64,000 nt of DNA, from the NCBI RefSeq assembly GCF_013030945.1, contig NZ_JABBXF010000030.1:62001-126000 (forward strand), given 5' to 3'. The stretch comes from Streptomyces morookaense. Lineage in GTDB: Bacteria; Actinomycetota; Actinomycetes; Streptomycetales; Streptomycetaceae. Below are positions 34,699-43,205 of this stretch, piece after piece. Each line of letters opens with the position of its first letter. The first letter of the stretch is position 1. The notes under the pieces are model-generated. The model did no database searches. It was not told where the DNA came from and saw only the letters and a program-made list of their open reading frames with translations. A program made the translations under genes and the position numbers.

Positions 34699-35574
34699 TC
34701 AGGACCGCGGCGTACGCGCCCGCAGCAGGGTCCGCCACGGGGCGAACAGCGGCGGCCGGGCGGCCTGCCACGGCAGCAGCCACCGCTCGGCCACGGCCAG
34801 GGCCGCGGACAGCACCGCTCCCAGCACGGCGACGGTGACCAGCCCCACATACATACGGTCGGGCCGGAAGAGGGTCCAGGAGTTCCAGATCAGAAAGCCC
34901 AGACCGTTGTCGGAGGCCACGAACTCCACCGCGACGACGACCACGACGGCCAGCCCGACCGCGGTCCGCAGCCCGGTGAGGATCGCCGGGGCGGCCCCTG
35001 GCAGCAGGACGAACCGCAGGAGGCGGGGGCCGGACGCCCCGTAGGACCGTGCGGTCTCCAGGACGCGCGTGTCGATCCGCCGTACGCCGGCAAGGGTGTT
35101 GATCTGCGTCACGAAGAAAACGGTGATCGCCACGGCGAGCACCTTGGGCGTCTCGCCCAGTCCGAAGACGAGCAGCAGCAGCGGCAGTGTGGCGATCTTC
35201 GGCAGGCAGTAGAGCGCGGCGAACAGCGGCCCGAGCGCGGCGCGCAGCGTGACGGACACGCCCATCGCGAAGCCGGTCAGCGCCCCGGCGAGCGCGCCGA
35301 GCACGTAACCGGGCAGCAACCGCCCGAGCGTGGCCGCGAGATGGCCGCCGAGTTCGCCGTCGGCCGTCATGGCGGCCAGCTGCGCGGCGATGCGCGAGGG
35401 CGGCGGGAAGAGCAGCGCGTCGACGACGCCGGTACGTGCGGCGGCCTCCCAGCCGGAGAGCAGCAGCAGGGGCACGGCGAGGCCGAGGACGGCGGCACGG
35501 GCGGCGTCCCGGCGCGCCCCGCGAACGGCCCTGTGGACGGCCTCTTCTCCGCCGGTCTGCGGGCGGATGCTCAT
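34699..35574 (-). CDS. ABC transporter permease (SsuC/TauC-like)
   Basis: The ATG at 35574 overlaps the ATPase gene's stop by 4 bp and gives 291 residues with about six membrane helices. The permease coupling loop of this family is visible as ETARSYGASGPRLLRFVLLPGAAPAILTGLR (split here: EAA-like region around LETARSYGASG, then LLPGAAPAI). The N-terminal 20 residues are cytoplasmic. It should pair with the ATPase upstream and the lipoprotein downstream to import a small organic ion. Confidence 0.87.
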   Translation of the reverse strand: MSIRPQTGGEEAVHRAVRGARRDAARAAVLGLAVPLLLLSGWEAAARTGVVDALLFPPPSRIAAQLAAMTADGELGGHLAATLGRLLPGYVLGALAGALTGFAMGVSVTLRAALGPLFAALYCLPKIATLPLLLLVFGLGETPKVLAVAITVFFVTQINTLAGVRRIDTRVLETARSYGASGPRLLRFVLLPGAAPAILTGLRTAVGLAVVVVVAVEFVASDNGLGFLIWNSWTLFRPDRMYVGLVTVAVLGAVLSAALAVAERWLLPWQAARPPLFAPWRTLLRARTPRS

Positions 35575-36413
35575 TCCGTGCCTCCGTCGGTGCGGGCGTC
35601 CGCGCCGTCCGTGCGCTGTGCCGGGATGCCGGGGCGGGAGCCGCGGAGCGCCTGCCGGACGCGGACGCGCAGGCGGGCGAAGGCCGGTGTGTCCTGGATC
35701 CCCGCGGTGCGCGGGCGCGGGAAAGGCACCGTGATGGTGTCCGTGACCGTGCCCGGACGGTCGGACATCACCAGGACCCGGTCGCCGAGCAGGAGCGCCT
35801 CGTCGATGGAGTGCGTCACCATGACCACGGTCTTGTGCTCCTGCTGCCACAGCTCCAGCAGGTGTTCCTGCATCTGCACCCGGGTCTGCGGGTCCAGGGC
35901 GCCCAGCGGCTCGTCCATCAGCAGCACCGGGCTGCCGGAGGCGAACGCCCGGGCCAGCGCGAGGCGTTGGCGCATGCCGCCGGAGAGCCGGCCGGGGTAG
36001 GCGTCGGCGAACTCTGACAGGCCGACGCGGCCCAGCCACCGGTCGGCGACGCGGTCGGACAGCCGCCGTCCGACGCCCGCCATGCGCAGGCCGAACGCCG
36101 CATTCGCCCGGACGGTGAGCCAGGGCAGGACGCCGAAGTCCTGGAAGACGAAGGCCACCGGAGGGACGACCGACAGCCCCGGCCGCAGCCGGACGCTGCC
36201 GCCCGAGGGCGCGTCGAGACCGCCGAGTACGCGCAGCAGCGTGGACTTGCCGCAGCCGGAAGGGCCGACGACGCAGACGAACTCCCCGTCCTCCACGGCC
36301 AAGGAGACCTGGTCGAGGGCTTGGAGCACTTCTCCCTCGGGCGAGACGAAGTAGCAGTCGATGTCCTCTGCGGCCAGCACGGGTCCGGGTTGTTCGGTCG
36401 CGGGGGTGTTCAC
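35571..36413 (-). CDS. ABC transporter ATPase (SsuB/TauB-like)
   Basis: The 280-residue ATPase has Walker A GPSGCGKST (residues 50-58), a Q-loop in VFQDFGVLPW, signature LSGGMRQR, Walker B LLMDEPLGALDP and the His switch in VMVTHSIDEA. This fits the nitrate/sulfonate/taurine importer group. It overlaps the permease by 4 bp and follows trpF by 95 bp on the same strand. An imperfect inverted repeat (GGCCGAATGGCC) lies in that gap and could be an operator or attenuator. Confidence 0.88.
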   Translation of the reverse strand: MNTPATEQPGPVLAAEDIDCYFVSPEGEVLQALDQVSLAVEDGEFVCVVGPSGCGKSTLLRVLGGLDAPSGGSVRLRPGLSVVPPVAFVFQDFGVLPWLTVRANAAFGLRMAGVGRRLSDRVADRWLGRVGLSEFADAYPGRLSGGMRQRLALARAFASGSPVLLMDEPLGALDPQTRVQMQEHLLELWQQEHKTVVMVTHSIDEALLLGDRVLVMSDRPGTVTDTITVPFPRPRTAGIQDTPAFARLRVRVRQALRGSRPGIPAQRTDGADARTDGGTE

Positions 36414-36508
36414 ATGGGAAAACTACGGACGCCGAACGGAGCCGGACCAGTCGCCATTGGAGAACACTTTCCGGCCGAATGGCCGAATTACCGAACGGCC
36501 GAGCCTGA

Positions 36509-37132
36509 TCACGCGCTCGCGGCCGAGGCCTCCCTGGCCGCTCGCACGAACTCGGTGATCATCGCCGGGTCCTTCACGCCGCGGCGTACCTCGACCCCGC
36601 TGGAGACGTCCACGCCCCAGGGCGCGAGCGTGCGCACGGCCCGGCCGACGTTGCCCGCGTCCAGTCCGCCGGCGAGCACCCACCGCCCGGCGGGCGGCAC
36701 GAAGCGGGGGTCGCTCCAGTCCCACGGCTTCCCGGCCCCGGGTGCCGGGGCGTCGAGCAGCAACAGGTCCTCCCCCAGCGCACCGCACGACTCCGGCTGC
36801 TCCGGTGCGGGCGCGGTGGCCCGTACCAGCGTGTATCCCTCCGGGCGCAGGGCCTCGTAGTACTCGGCGCCCTCGTCCCCGTGCAGCTGCACGGCCCGGA
36901 TCCCGGAAGCGGCCGCCAGCTCCCGCACCTCTTCCAGCGGCTGGCCGCGGAAGACTCCGACGGTGAGGACCCGGTCCCCGGCGCGTGCCGCCAACTCCCT
37001 TGCCGTCGCGGCGTCGACGCGGCGCGGGCTGTGGGCGAAGACGAATCCGACGGCGTCGGCACCGGCGGCCACGGCCGCGTCCACGTCCTCGGCGGTCCGC
37101 AGCCCGCAGATCTTGATGAACAGCTCACTCAC
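36509..37132 (-). CDS. trpF: Phosphoribosylanthranilate isomerase
   Basis: The GTG at 37132 (GAGGAT upstream) gives 207 residues, the usual TrpF length. It has the family's LFIKICGLRTAEDV with the catalytic Cys, GADAVGFVFAHSPR, VQLHGDE, the catalytic Asp in LLLDAP, and the phosphate-binding VDVSSGVE. It converts N-(5'-phosphoribosyl)anthranilate to the 1-deoxyribulose form in tryptophan synthesis. Most streptomycetes lack trpF and use the bifunctional PriA instead, so a stand-alone copy is unusual. No other trp gene is in the window; it heads an ABC importer operon. Confidence 0.88.
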   Translation of the reverse strand: MSELFIKICGLRTAEDVDAAVAAGADAVGFVFAHSPRRVDAATARELAARAGDRVLTVGVFRGQPLEEVRELAAASGIRAVQLHGDEGAEYYEALRPEGYTLVRATAPAPEQPESCGALGEDLLLLDAPAPGAGKPWDWSDPRFVPPAGRWVLAGGLDAGNVGRAVRTLAPWGVDVSSGVEVRRGVKDPAMITEFVRAAREASAASA

Positions 37133-37276
37133 ATCCTCGGCACAGTGCGGCACCGCCCGCGGCAGGCCGTCCTCTGCAGCGTAATGCCGGAGGAAATGGC
37201 TCGAAGAGGAGGTGTTCAGTGCAGCGACCAAATGATCAACTGGGTGGACATGTCACACAGAAGGGGACACTCCATC

Positions 37277-37816
37277 ATGCGCGACACTCTCCGGAAGGCG
37301 GCCGCAGCGGCCGTCGCGACCGCTGCGCTCGCGGCAGGCACCGTCGTCACCGGCGCATCGACTGCCACCGCAGCCACCGGCGAAACGACCGCCACCTGCC
37401 AGACGTCCGGCCTGCGGGCCGAACTCACCGCCACCGACCCCGACCAGATCGGCATGTCCCACCGGGGCAAGCTGCTCCGGCTGACGAACACCTCGGACCG
37501 CACCTGCGCGCTGCGCGGCTACCCGGGGCTGGAGCTGGAGGACGCCGGGCACCGGCCGCTGGGGGCCGACACCCGGTGGGGCAGCACCTACTTCGTCCAG
37601 GATCCGGGCAAGCAGACCCTCTTCCTCCAGCCCGGCCGGTCGGCCGAGGCCGATCTGGTGTGGGCCGTCGCCGACGGCACGCGCGACCTGCGCGCCTCCT
37701 ACCTGGAGATAACGCCGCCGGCCTCCGCCGACCACCTCACCATCCCGTTCGAGGAGCGGGTGACCAACGGCGTCCTGAGCGTGACGGCCCTCGCCTACCG
37801 GATCAGCGTCCCTTAG
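37277..37816 (+). CDS. Secreted DUF4232 protein
   Basis: The ATG at 37277 (AAGGGG upstream) gives 179 residues with a signal peptide (RKAAAAAVATAALAAGTVV, cleavage near ATA-ATG). The mature part matches DUF4232: GKLLRLTNTSDRTCALRGYPGLELED, then TLFLQPGRSAEADLVWA. Two conserved Cys (TCQTSG, TCALRG) probably pair. These domains are common in exported or lipoproteins of actinomycetes; function unknown. It is divergent from trpF and its last codons overlap the end of the convergent gene at 37803. Confidence 0.8.
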   Translation: MRDTLRKAAAAAVATAALAAGTVVTGASTATAATGETTATCQTSGLRAELTATDPDQIGMSHRGKLLRLTNTSDRTCALRGYPGLELEDAGHRPLGADTRWGSTYFVQDPGKQTLFLQPGRSAEADLVWAVADGTRDLRASYLEITPPASADHLTIPFEERVTNGVLSVTALAYRISVP

Positions 37817-38252
37817 CCCCGGCCTTGTCCCCGGCCCTCTTCTTCGCCTGCGGGGCCGGCTGAGCCTTCCCCTTGGCGGGCTTGGCCGGCTTCGCAGGCT
37901 TGGCCGGCTTTGCCGGCTTCGCGGCCTTGGCAAGCTTGGACGCCTTCGGCTGCGGTGCCGGCTTCTTCTTCGGCTTCGCCTTGGACTGGGCCCCGGGGTT
38001 CGGCGGCTTGATCCAGCCCTTCTTCACCAGCTCGTCGCAGTGCCACTTGGCGTACTCGGGGCTCTCCTTGTGCTGCTTGGCAGCATCGAGGCAGTCCGCG
38101 TAGGGCCACGGCGGCTGTTCACCGGGCACCAGCACCGCGGCAGGGGCAGCGGGTGCTGCCTGGGCGGCGGCCGCCGACGCGCCCATTCCACCGGCCGCAA
38201 GGGCGACCGCCAGGACAATACTCATCCGACGCACGGGAATTCTCCTCTTCAT
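37803..38252 (-). CDS. Secreted protein with Lys/Ala/Pro repeat tail
   Basis: The 149-residue protein has a signal peptide (VRRMSIVLAVALAAGGMG, cleavage after AQA) and a small globular part with Cys (YADCLDAAKQHKESPEY, HCDELVKKGW). A strongly basic tail holds five tandem KPA units resembling a histone H1 tail. Such tails bind acidic polymers such as DNA, teichoic acid or cell-wall glycans. The stop overlaps the convergent DUF4232 gene by 14 bp. The family of the globular part is not recognised. Confidence 0.75.
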   Translation of the reverse strand: MKRRIPVRRMSIVLAVALAAGGMGASAAAAQAAPAAPAAVLVPGEQPPWPYADCLDAAKQHKESPEYAKWHCDELVKKGWIKPPNPGAQSKAKPKKKPAPQPKASKLAKAAKPAKPAKPAKPAKPAKGKAQPAPQAKKRAGDKAGAKGR

Positions 38253-38394
38253 TCACGCCGCACCACGGCGTTCCGGCTGAACAAGACCCCTTGCGCCCAA
38301 CGAGGCCGGTGGCCCGAAGAAGCTCCTTGCCATGCGCTTGGCCGCGCGAAGCCACCCGACCGGAGCAGCGCACGATTCCCTCACGCATCGGGAA

Positions 38395-38436
38395 ACGGCC
38401 GGTTCCCGGGTTCCGCAGAACCCCGAAACCGGCCGT
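38395..38436 (-). terminator. Strong hairpin terminator after the RlpA-like gene
   Basis: The arm at 38395-38413 pairs with 38418-38436 (17 of 19 positions) around loop CGCA. The stem core is ACGGCCGGTT and GGGTTC. It lies 18 bp beyond the stop of the RlpA-like gene on the minus strand and separates it from the KPA-tail protein downstream. Confidence 0.7.
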
Positions 38437-38453
38437 GCCACGTTCCCCGGAGG

Positions 38454-38852
38454 TCAGTTGTCCACGACCTCCAGCGTCACCTCCGTCAGCCCCTTGTCCG
38501 TGTCCGCGATGCGGCTGAACGCGCCTCTGGTGAGGTCGATACAGCGGCTCGGGTCCGTCGGGCCGCGGTCGTTGATGCGAACGGTGACCGACTGCCCGTT
38601 GTCGGTGTTGGTCACGCGTACCTGCGTACCGAAAGGCAGGTCGGGGCTGGCGGCGGCCATCGCCTCGGCGTCGAACACCTCGCCGTTGGCGGTGGTCGAG
38701 CCGGGCGCTATCTCGCCGGGTGCGCCGTACCACGAGGCGGTGCACGTCTGCACCCCGCCGTCGGCGTGGGCGGGGACGGCAACGGCCGTGGCCAGGCCCG
38801 CGGTCAGGGCCGCAGTGGCCAGGGCAGCGCTGATCTTCTTGACGGTCTTCAC
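38454..38852 (-). CDS. Secreted RlpA-like double-psi beta-barrel protein
   Basis: The 132-residue protein has a signal peptide (KKISAALATAALTAGLATA, cleavage after AHA) and a single RlpA/expansin-like barrel: CTASWYGAPGEIAPGSTTANG, then LPFGTQVRVTN and VRINDRGPTDPSRCIDLTRGAF. The DRGP and the Asp near the Cys are the conserved catalytic-like residues. RlpA proteins cleave glycan strands lacking stem peptides; single-barrel forms may only bind. It lies 49 bp downstream of the deacetylase gene on the same strand, so they are probably co-transcribed. Confidence 0.82.
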   Translation of the reverse strand: MKTVKKISAALATAALTAGLATAVAVPAHADGGVQTCTASWYGAPGEIAPGSTTANGEVFDAEAMAAASPDLPFGTQVRVTNTDNGQSVTVRINDRGPTDPSRCIDLTRGAFSRIADTDKGLTEVTLEVVDN

Positions 38853-38901
38853 GAATTCTCCTGGGTCAGCCGGGTCACACGGGTCATACGGGTCGTCCGG
38901 A

Positions 38902-39609
38902 TCAGCCGATGACGGCCGACAGGTCGTCGGTGTAGCCGTTGTCGGCCAGGTCGGACAGGATGGCGCCCATGGCCTCGACGCTCTGGCTGCGGTCGTTCTC
39001 CTGGGAGCCGTCGTGCATGAGGATCACTCCGCCGCCCTGGAACTCCCGCTTGTAGTTCTGGAAGATCGCGTCCACGCCCGGCGTCTCCCAGTCACGGGTG
39101 TCGACGGACCAGCCGAGCGGCTGCATGCCCTGGCTCGCGGCGTACTGCTGGATGTCCTGCGTCCAACCGCCTTCCGGCGCACGGTAGTAGTCGATCCGGG
39201 CGCCGGGCGCGGCGGCGTGTATCGCGTCCGAGGCCGCCTGGAGGTCGGCGCGCGCCTGGTCGGGGCTCTGCCGGGTGGGGTTCACGTGGTGCATCGAGTG
39301 GTTGCAGAGGCGGTGGCCCTCGTCGACGATCCTCTTGACGAGGTCGGGGTACTGCCGGGCGTGGTCGCCGATGATGCAGAAGGTGGCGGTGACCTGACGG
39401 TCCTTCAACAGGTCGAGGACCTGGTTCGTCCAGGTGGGGCTGGGGCCGTCGTCGATGGTGAGGGCGAACGTCCGCGAGCCGGCGCCGGTGGCGGTGTGGT
39501 TCACCACCTCGGTCGTCGCGGCCGCGGCCGTGCCGGGTGACGAGGCGAACAGGGCGGCTGCCGCAAGCGCGGCCCCGGCACCCTTCAGGGTTGCACCGAG
39601 CAACTTCAT
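38902..39609 (-). CDS. Secreted polysaccharide deacetylase (CE4 family)
   Basis: The ATG at 39609 gives 235 residues with a signal peptide (KLLGATLKGAGAALAAAALFA). The CE4 motifs are all present: TIDDGPS (catalytic Asp53), H-x3-H in NHSMHHVN, RAPEGGW, the DTRDWETPG motif and ILMHDGS. The enzyme should remove acetyl groups from chitin, peptidoglycan or another acetylated sugar polymer outside the cell. GGAGG lies about 12 bp upstream. It precedes the RlpA-like gene, suggesting cell-wall remodelling. Confidence 0.87.
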   Translation of the reverse strand: MKLLGATLKGAGAALAAAALFASSPGTAAAATTEVVNHTATGAGSRTFALTIDDGPSPTWTNQVLDLLKDRQVTATFCIIGDHARQYPDLVKRIVDEGHRLCNHSMHHVNPTRQSPDQARADLQAASDAIHAAAPGARIDYYRAPEGGWTQDIQQYAASQGMQPLGWSVDTRDWETPGVDAIFQNYKREFQGGGVILMHDGSQENDRSQSVEAMGAILSDLADNGYTDDLSAVIG

Positions 39610-39853
39610 GGTGGGCGTGTCCTCCATGTGGTGGGCGAGCAAGTACCGTGCCGACGCCGGTGGGGGCGGTGCGGCACGGAAGGGATCCTGCGGGCCCGGC
39701 ATAGACAAACTGTCACCACTTACGGAACATGCGCCTCATCGGCACGCCCGCCGTGCACGTTGACCCATTGTTGAACCCCTTGCCGGACGGTGATGTCCGC
39801 AGCCCACGACCGGGCCCGCGATCACCTCCGGAAGCTGGAAGAGAGCGTCAACC

Positions 39854-41074
39854 GTGCACAGAACCCACCACCGCGGCCGCACCGCCGCGTCCGCCGCCGC
39901 CGTCATCGCCACCGCCGCTCCCCTGCTGGCGGGACTCACCGCGACGGCCGCCCACGCCGAGGACCACCGGCTCCCCACCTCCGGTCACCAGTACCGCATC
40001 TCGAACCACGCAGGCGGAGCCCTCCAGTGGGACTCCACGGCCAACGGCGCCGGAGTGCACGCGAGGGACTGGGACGAGCACCGCAGCGAGCAGATCTGGC
40101 AGCTCAACGACAACAACGGCAACTGGTCGATCACGGTTCCCGGCACGAACAACGTGGTGGACCGCGACCTGCGCGCGAACAGCGTCGCGCTGTGGAACAA
40201 CGTGGGCCGGCCCAACCAGCAGTGGTGGCTGCAGGCCGTCGCAGGCTCCCGGGCATGGCTGCTCCACAACTCCGAGGGCGGCGACCGCTGCCTCGCCCGC
40301 ATCGGCGACCGCAACGGCGACCAGGGCATCGAGGCCCGCCCCTGCGACGCGAACGACGCACGGCAGCTGTGGAACCTCGACGAGGCCACCGCCCCGCCCG
40401 CTAGCCAGGTGGACATCCGCGGCAAGGTCATCGACGCGGGCGGCTACGACCCGGCCCGCCTGATGGCCTGGTACGAGGCGAACAAGGGCCTGCTGCTGGA
40501 CCAGTACCCGAAGATCCAGCAGGTCCTGACCGGCGGCGCCTACGCGGTCAAGCCGTACATCAACGTCGTCTTCGACGCCTCGTACTTCACACCCGGCTCG
40601 GGTGCTGCGGCGGTGTGGGACCCGAACCCCCGTCCCGAGTGGGACAACAAGAAGACCATCGTCATCCGCCCCAGCCAGGTCATCAACAACCCCGGCGACA
40701 TAGGCCTGTTGGTCCACGAACTGGCGCACCAGGTGCAGGACGCGAACGTGCGCGAGGCGTGGCTGCTGGAGGGCATCGCCGACTACTACCGCAAGTACGT
40801 CTACAACGTCCACGAAAAGCCGGGCACCCCGTACGGGGCGGACTACAACGGCGGCTACAACCCGACCGCGTACATGCTGAACTACATCGTCAACCGGCAG
40901 CAGACGGGCGAGGGCATCATCATGCGGCTCAACAACCGCATCCACCAGAACGGTTCCACGTCCCCGGACGACATCCTCAGGGAGATCACGGGCAAGTCCG
41001 GCCGGCAGTGGTGGACGGACATGTGGAACGAGATCCACGCCGGGACGTGGAACAACCACGCGCTGCGCGACTGA
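39854..41074 (+). CDS. Secreted metallopeptidase: ricin-like trefoil plus basic secretory protein (BSP) domain
   Basis: The GTG at 39854 (GGAAGAGAG upstream) gives 406 residues: signal peptide, a ricin-type trefoil (about 38-175, with QIWQLN, QQWWLQ and RQLWNLD), then a BSP-family peptidase domain. The zinc site is HELAH (288-292) followed by LLEGIADYYR, and the C-terminus has the family's WWTDMWNEIHA. BSP domains were first described in plants as defence-related; bacterial copies are uncommon. The lectin half should bring the protease to a glycan-rich surface. Confidence 0.85.
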   Translation: MHRTHHRGRTAASAAAVIATAAPLLAGLTATAAHAEDHRLPTSGHQYRISNHAGGALQWDSTANGAGVHARDWDEHRSEQIWQLNDNNGNWSITVPGTNNVVDRDLRANSVALWNNVGRPNQQWWLQAVAGSRAWLLHNSEGGDRCLARIGDRNGDQGIEARPCDANDARQLWNLDEATAPPASQVDIRGKVIDAGGYDPARLMAWYEANKGLLLDQYPKIQQVLTGGAYAVKPYINVVFDASYFTPGSGAAAVWDPNPRPEWDNKKTIVIRPSQVINNPGDIGLLVHELAHQVQDANVREAWLLEGIADYYRKYVYNVHEKPGTPYGADYNGGYNPTAYMLNYIVNRQQTGEGIIMRLNNRIHQNGSTSPDDILREITGKSGRQWWTDMWNEIHAGTWNNHALRD

Positions 41075-41519
41075 GAACTGTCCAAACGGTTTATGGTGCG
41101 CGGATGGAGCGCGGATCATGGATCCGCGCTCCGGGCCGGCGGCGATGGATGTCGAGGCCCAGCTCCCGACGTGGGTTGTCGATGCGGATGTCGACGCGGT
41201 CGCCGGCCGGGATATGAACGAGATCGACGCCGAACTGCCTGCCCGGCTCGGCCAAGCGGCGCAGGGCTCCGCTCGACTCGGGGTGCGAATGCCGGCGCGT
41301 TGTCTGCGGGCAACGAGGCCGACCGGCCTGGGAGGGGCGGCCTCAGATTCGGTTGAAGCCTGTGGAAAGCCTGTGGACCCACGGTTTCGGCGGGAGGGCT
41401 TCACCGAGTGGCTGGCCCGGTGGCGCCCGGGGTGGCCTGTCGAGGCTGGTCGTCCGGTCAGCGCGGGCTGACCGCACGCCCTCGGCAGCGCCCTCAGTCC
41501 GGGTGCATATCCTGAGGGG
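41075..41519. other. Intergenic stretch without a supported gene
   Basis: About 445 bases follow the BSP peptidase. A plus-strand frame over 41118-41471 and an opposing frame on the minus strand both lack a ribosome site and a recognisable product. The sequence VDLVHIPAGDRVDIRIDN on the minus strand near 41180 has some coding look and could be a worn-out fragment, but no family is assigned. Confidence 0.35.
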
Positions 41520-41801
41520 ATGGATCATTGCGACGGCGTGGCCCACCTCGAATGGTGGGCCAATCTCTCCACCTGTCTGATGCGTATCCCTGTCCGGGTA
41601 GCCGCTGCCGCTGATGACACGGCTTGGGACGCCATCATTTCGCCGGTAGTTGAGGGCGAAGCCCAAGAGGAAGTGCAGCTACTCCTCGATGCCGATCCCG
41701 TTTTCACGCTCCGTACTGCAGACGGTGTTGTCGCCACGGTCGCAGCGGAGCATTCCGGCGACATCAACCGTCTTCGGCTGCGCATTGCCGCTGAAGAGTG
41801 A
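41520..41801 (+). CDS. Small acidic protein of unknown function
   Basis: The 93-residue cytoplasmic protein reads MDHCDGVAHLEWWANLSTCL and then VVEGEAQEEVQLLLDADPVF. It is acidic, without a signal or membrane segment. Codon use looks real and the start is preceded by GAGGGG. Its stop lies 143 bp before the acetyltransferase gene on the same strand. The family is not recognised; it resembles in size the small immunity-like genes elsewhere in the window, but no toxin is next to it. Confidence 0.5.
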   Translation: MDHCDGVAHLEWWANLSTCLMRIPVRVAAAADDTAWDAIISPVVEGEAQEEVQLLLDADPVFTLRTADGVVATVAAEHSGDINRLRLRIAAEE

Positions 41802-41944
41802 CGGCGGCTGATGGAGGCCTGGGCCGTGCCGTGACCGGCCGCCGGCTGAGCCGTAATTCGTTTGACCGGTCCACCGGTCAACGCTGCACTGTGGCGAGGC
41901 ACCACGCGCGGTGGCGCCGTCCTACCAAGGAGGCAGCGGCAGCA

Positions 41945-43177
41945 ATGGAGATCCGTCCCGCCACCGACAAGGATCTCGACGTCTTCGTCGACACACTTCA
42001 TGCCGCGTTCGGGCGCTTCCCGGAAACCCCCGCCGAAGGTGGCGGCGGGCTCTGGTGGTCGGCGCTCGAAATCGACCGCAGCCTGCTCGCGCTGGCGGCG
42101 GACGGGCGGCCCGTCGGCACCGCCGGCGCGTACTCCTTCGAACTCACCCTGCCCGGCGAGGTCATCGTCCCGGCCGCAGGGGTGACCCATGTCGGTGTCC
42201 TGCCCTCGCACCGACGTCAGGGCGTGCTCAGCGCGTTGATGCGGCAGCAGCTCGCCGAGCTGCGGGCCCGCGGGGAGTTCCTCTCCGTGCTGCTGGCCTC
42301 CGAGGCCCCGATCTACGGCAGATTCGGTTACGGACCGGCGACCTACACGCAACGGCTGACCGTGCCGCGCCACCAGGCCGCCTTCGCCCTCCCCCGGGCG
42401 CACGGCACGGCCGGCGGGCCGACGGCCGAACGAGACACGGGCTCGGTCGAGTTGCTGCGGCGTGCCGAGTGCGGCGAGATCCTGGAAGACGTCTACGACC
42501 GGTACCGCCGTGCCCAGCCCGGCGCACTGTCCCGGCCGCACCGCTGGTGGACCTTGGGCGCGGGGCAGCCCCCGGTCTCGCCGGCACCGCGCCACGTCGC
42601 CGTCCACCGTGACGCCGACGGCATCCCGGACGGGTACGCCAGCTACTCCGTCGACACCGGCACCCTGACGGTCGACGAGACCATCGCCACCGACGACGCC
42701 GCCTTCACGGCCCTGGCCCGGTTCGTACTCGGACACGACCTGGTCACCGAGGTCGTGTTCAAGCACCTCCCGCCCGATCACCCGCTGCGCTGGCAGCTCG
42801 CGGACTTCCGCGCCGGCCAGGTGAGCGACGACACCGACTGGCTCTGGGTGCGGCTGCTGGACGTCCCTGCTGCGCTGACCGCACGCGGCTGGTTCACGGA
42901 CGGCGAGCTCGTCCTCGACGTCGACGACCCGTTCCTCGGCGAGCACAGCCGCTACCTGCTGACCGTCCGAGAAGGCAAGGCCGACTGCGTCCCGACGGAC
43001 CGGGAGCCGGACCTGTCCATGGACGTGAGCGACCTGGCCTCGGTCTACCTCGGCGGCACCGCCCCGAGCACACTCGTGCGCGCCGCGCACATCCGGGCCC
43101 ACCACCCGGGCGCGGCAGCCCTCGCCGACAGCCTCTTCCGCACCGACCGCACCCCGCACTGCCTGCACTGGTTCTGA
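41945..43177 (+). CDS. Eis-type GNAT N-acetyltransferase
   Basis: The ATG at 41945 (AAGGAGG upstream) gives 410 residues, the size of the Eis family. Its N-terminal GNAT core has GVTHVGVLPSHRRQGVLSALM (acetyl-CoA binding) and ASEAPIYGRFGYGPAT. A second GNAT-like and a C-terminal sterol-carrier-like domain follow (YASYSVDTGTLTVDE; VYLGG near the end). The terminal residues LHWF are typical and form part of the active site. Eis enzymes acetylate aminoglycosides and other amines at several positions; the substrate here is unknown. Confidence 0.87.
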   Translation: MEIRPATDKDLDVFVDTLHAAFGRFPETPAEGGGGLWWSALEIDRSLLALAADGRPVGTAGAYSFELTLPGEVIVPAAGVTHVGVLPSHRRQGVLSALMRQQLAELRARGEFLSVLLASEAPIYGRFGYGPATYTQRLTVPRHQAAFALPRAHGTAGGPTAERDTGSVELLRRAECGEILEDVYDRYRRAQPGALSRPHRWWTLGAGQPPVSPAPRHVAVHRDADGIPDGYASYSVDTGTLTVDETIATDDAAFTALARFVLGHDLVTEVVFKHLPPDHPLRWQLADFRAGQVSDDTDWLWVRLLDVPAALTARGWFTDGELVLDVDDPFLGEHSRYLLTVREGKADCVPTDREPDLSMDVSDLASVYLGGTAPSTLVRAAHIRAHHPGAAALADSLFRTDRTPHCLHWF

Positions 43178-43205
43178 AACCGCGCGCTCGCCGGCCGGGC
43201 ACACA

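Noticed and set aside
38253..38394. Possible riboswitch leader before the KPA-tail gene
   Set aside because: RlpA-type and resuscitation genes in streptomycetes can carry c-di-AMP riboswitches, but I could not find that consensus here. The strong hairpin nearby is explained as the RlpA-like gene's terminator.
41118..41471. 117-codon plus-strand frame after the BSP peptidase
   Set aside because: It has no ribosome site, no recognisable family and no clear codon preference over the opposite strand.
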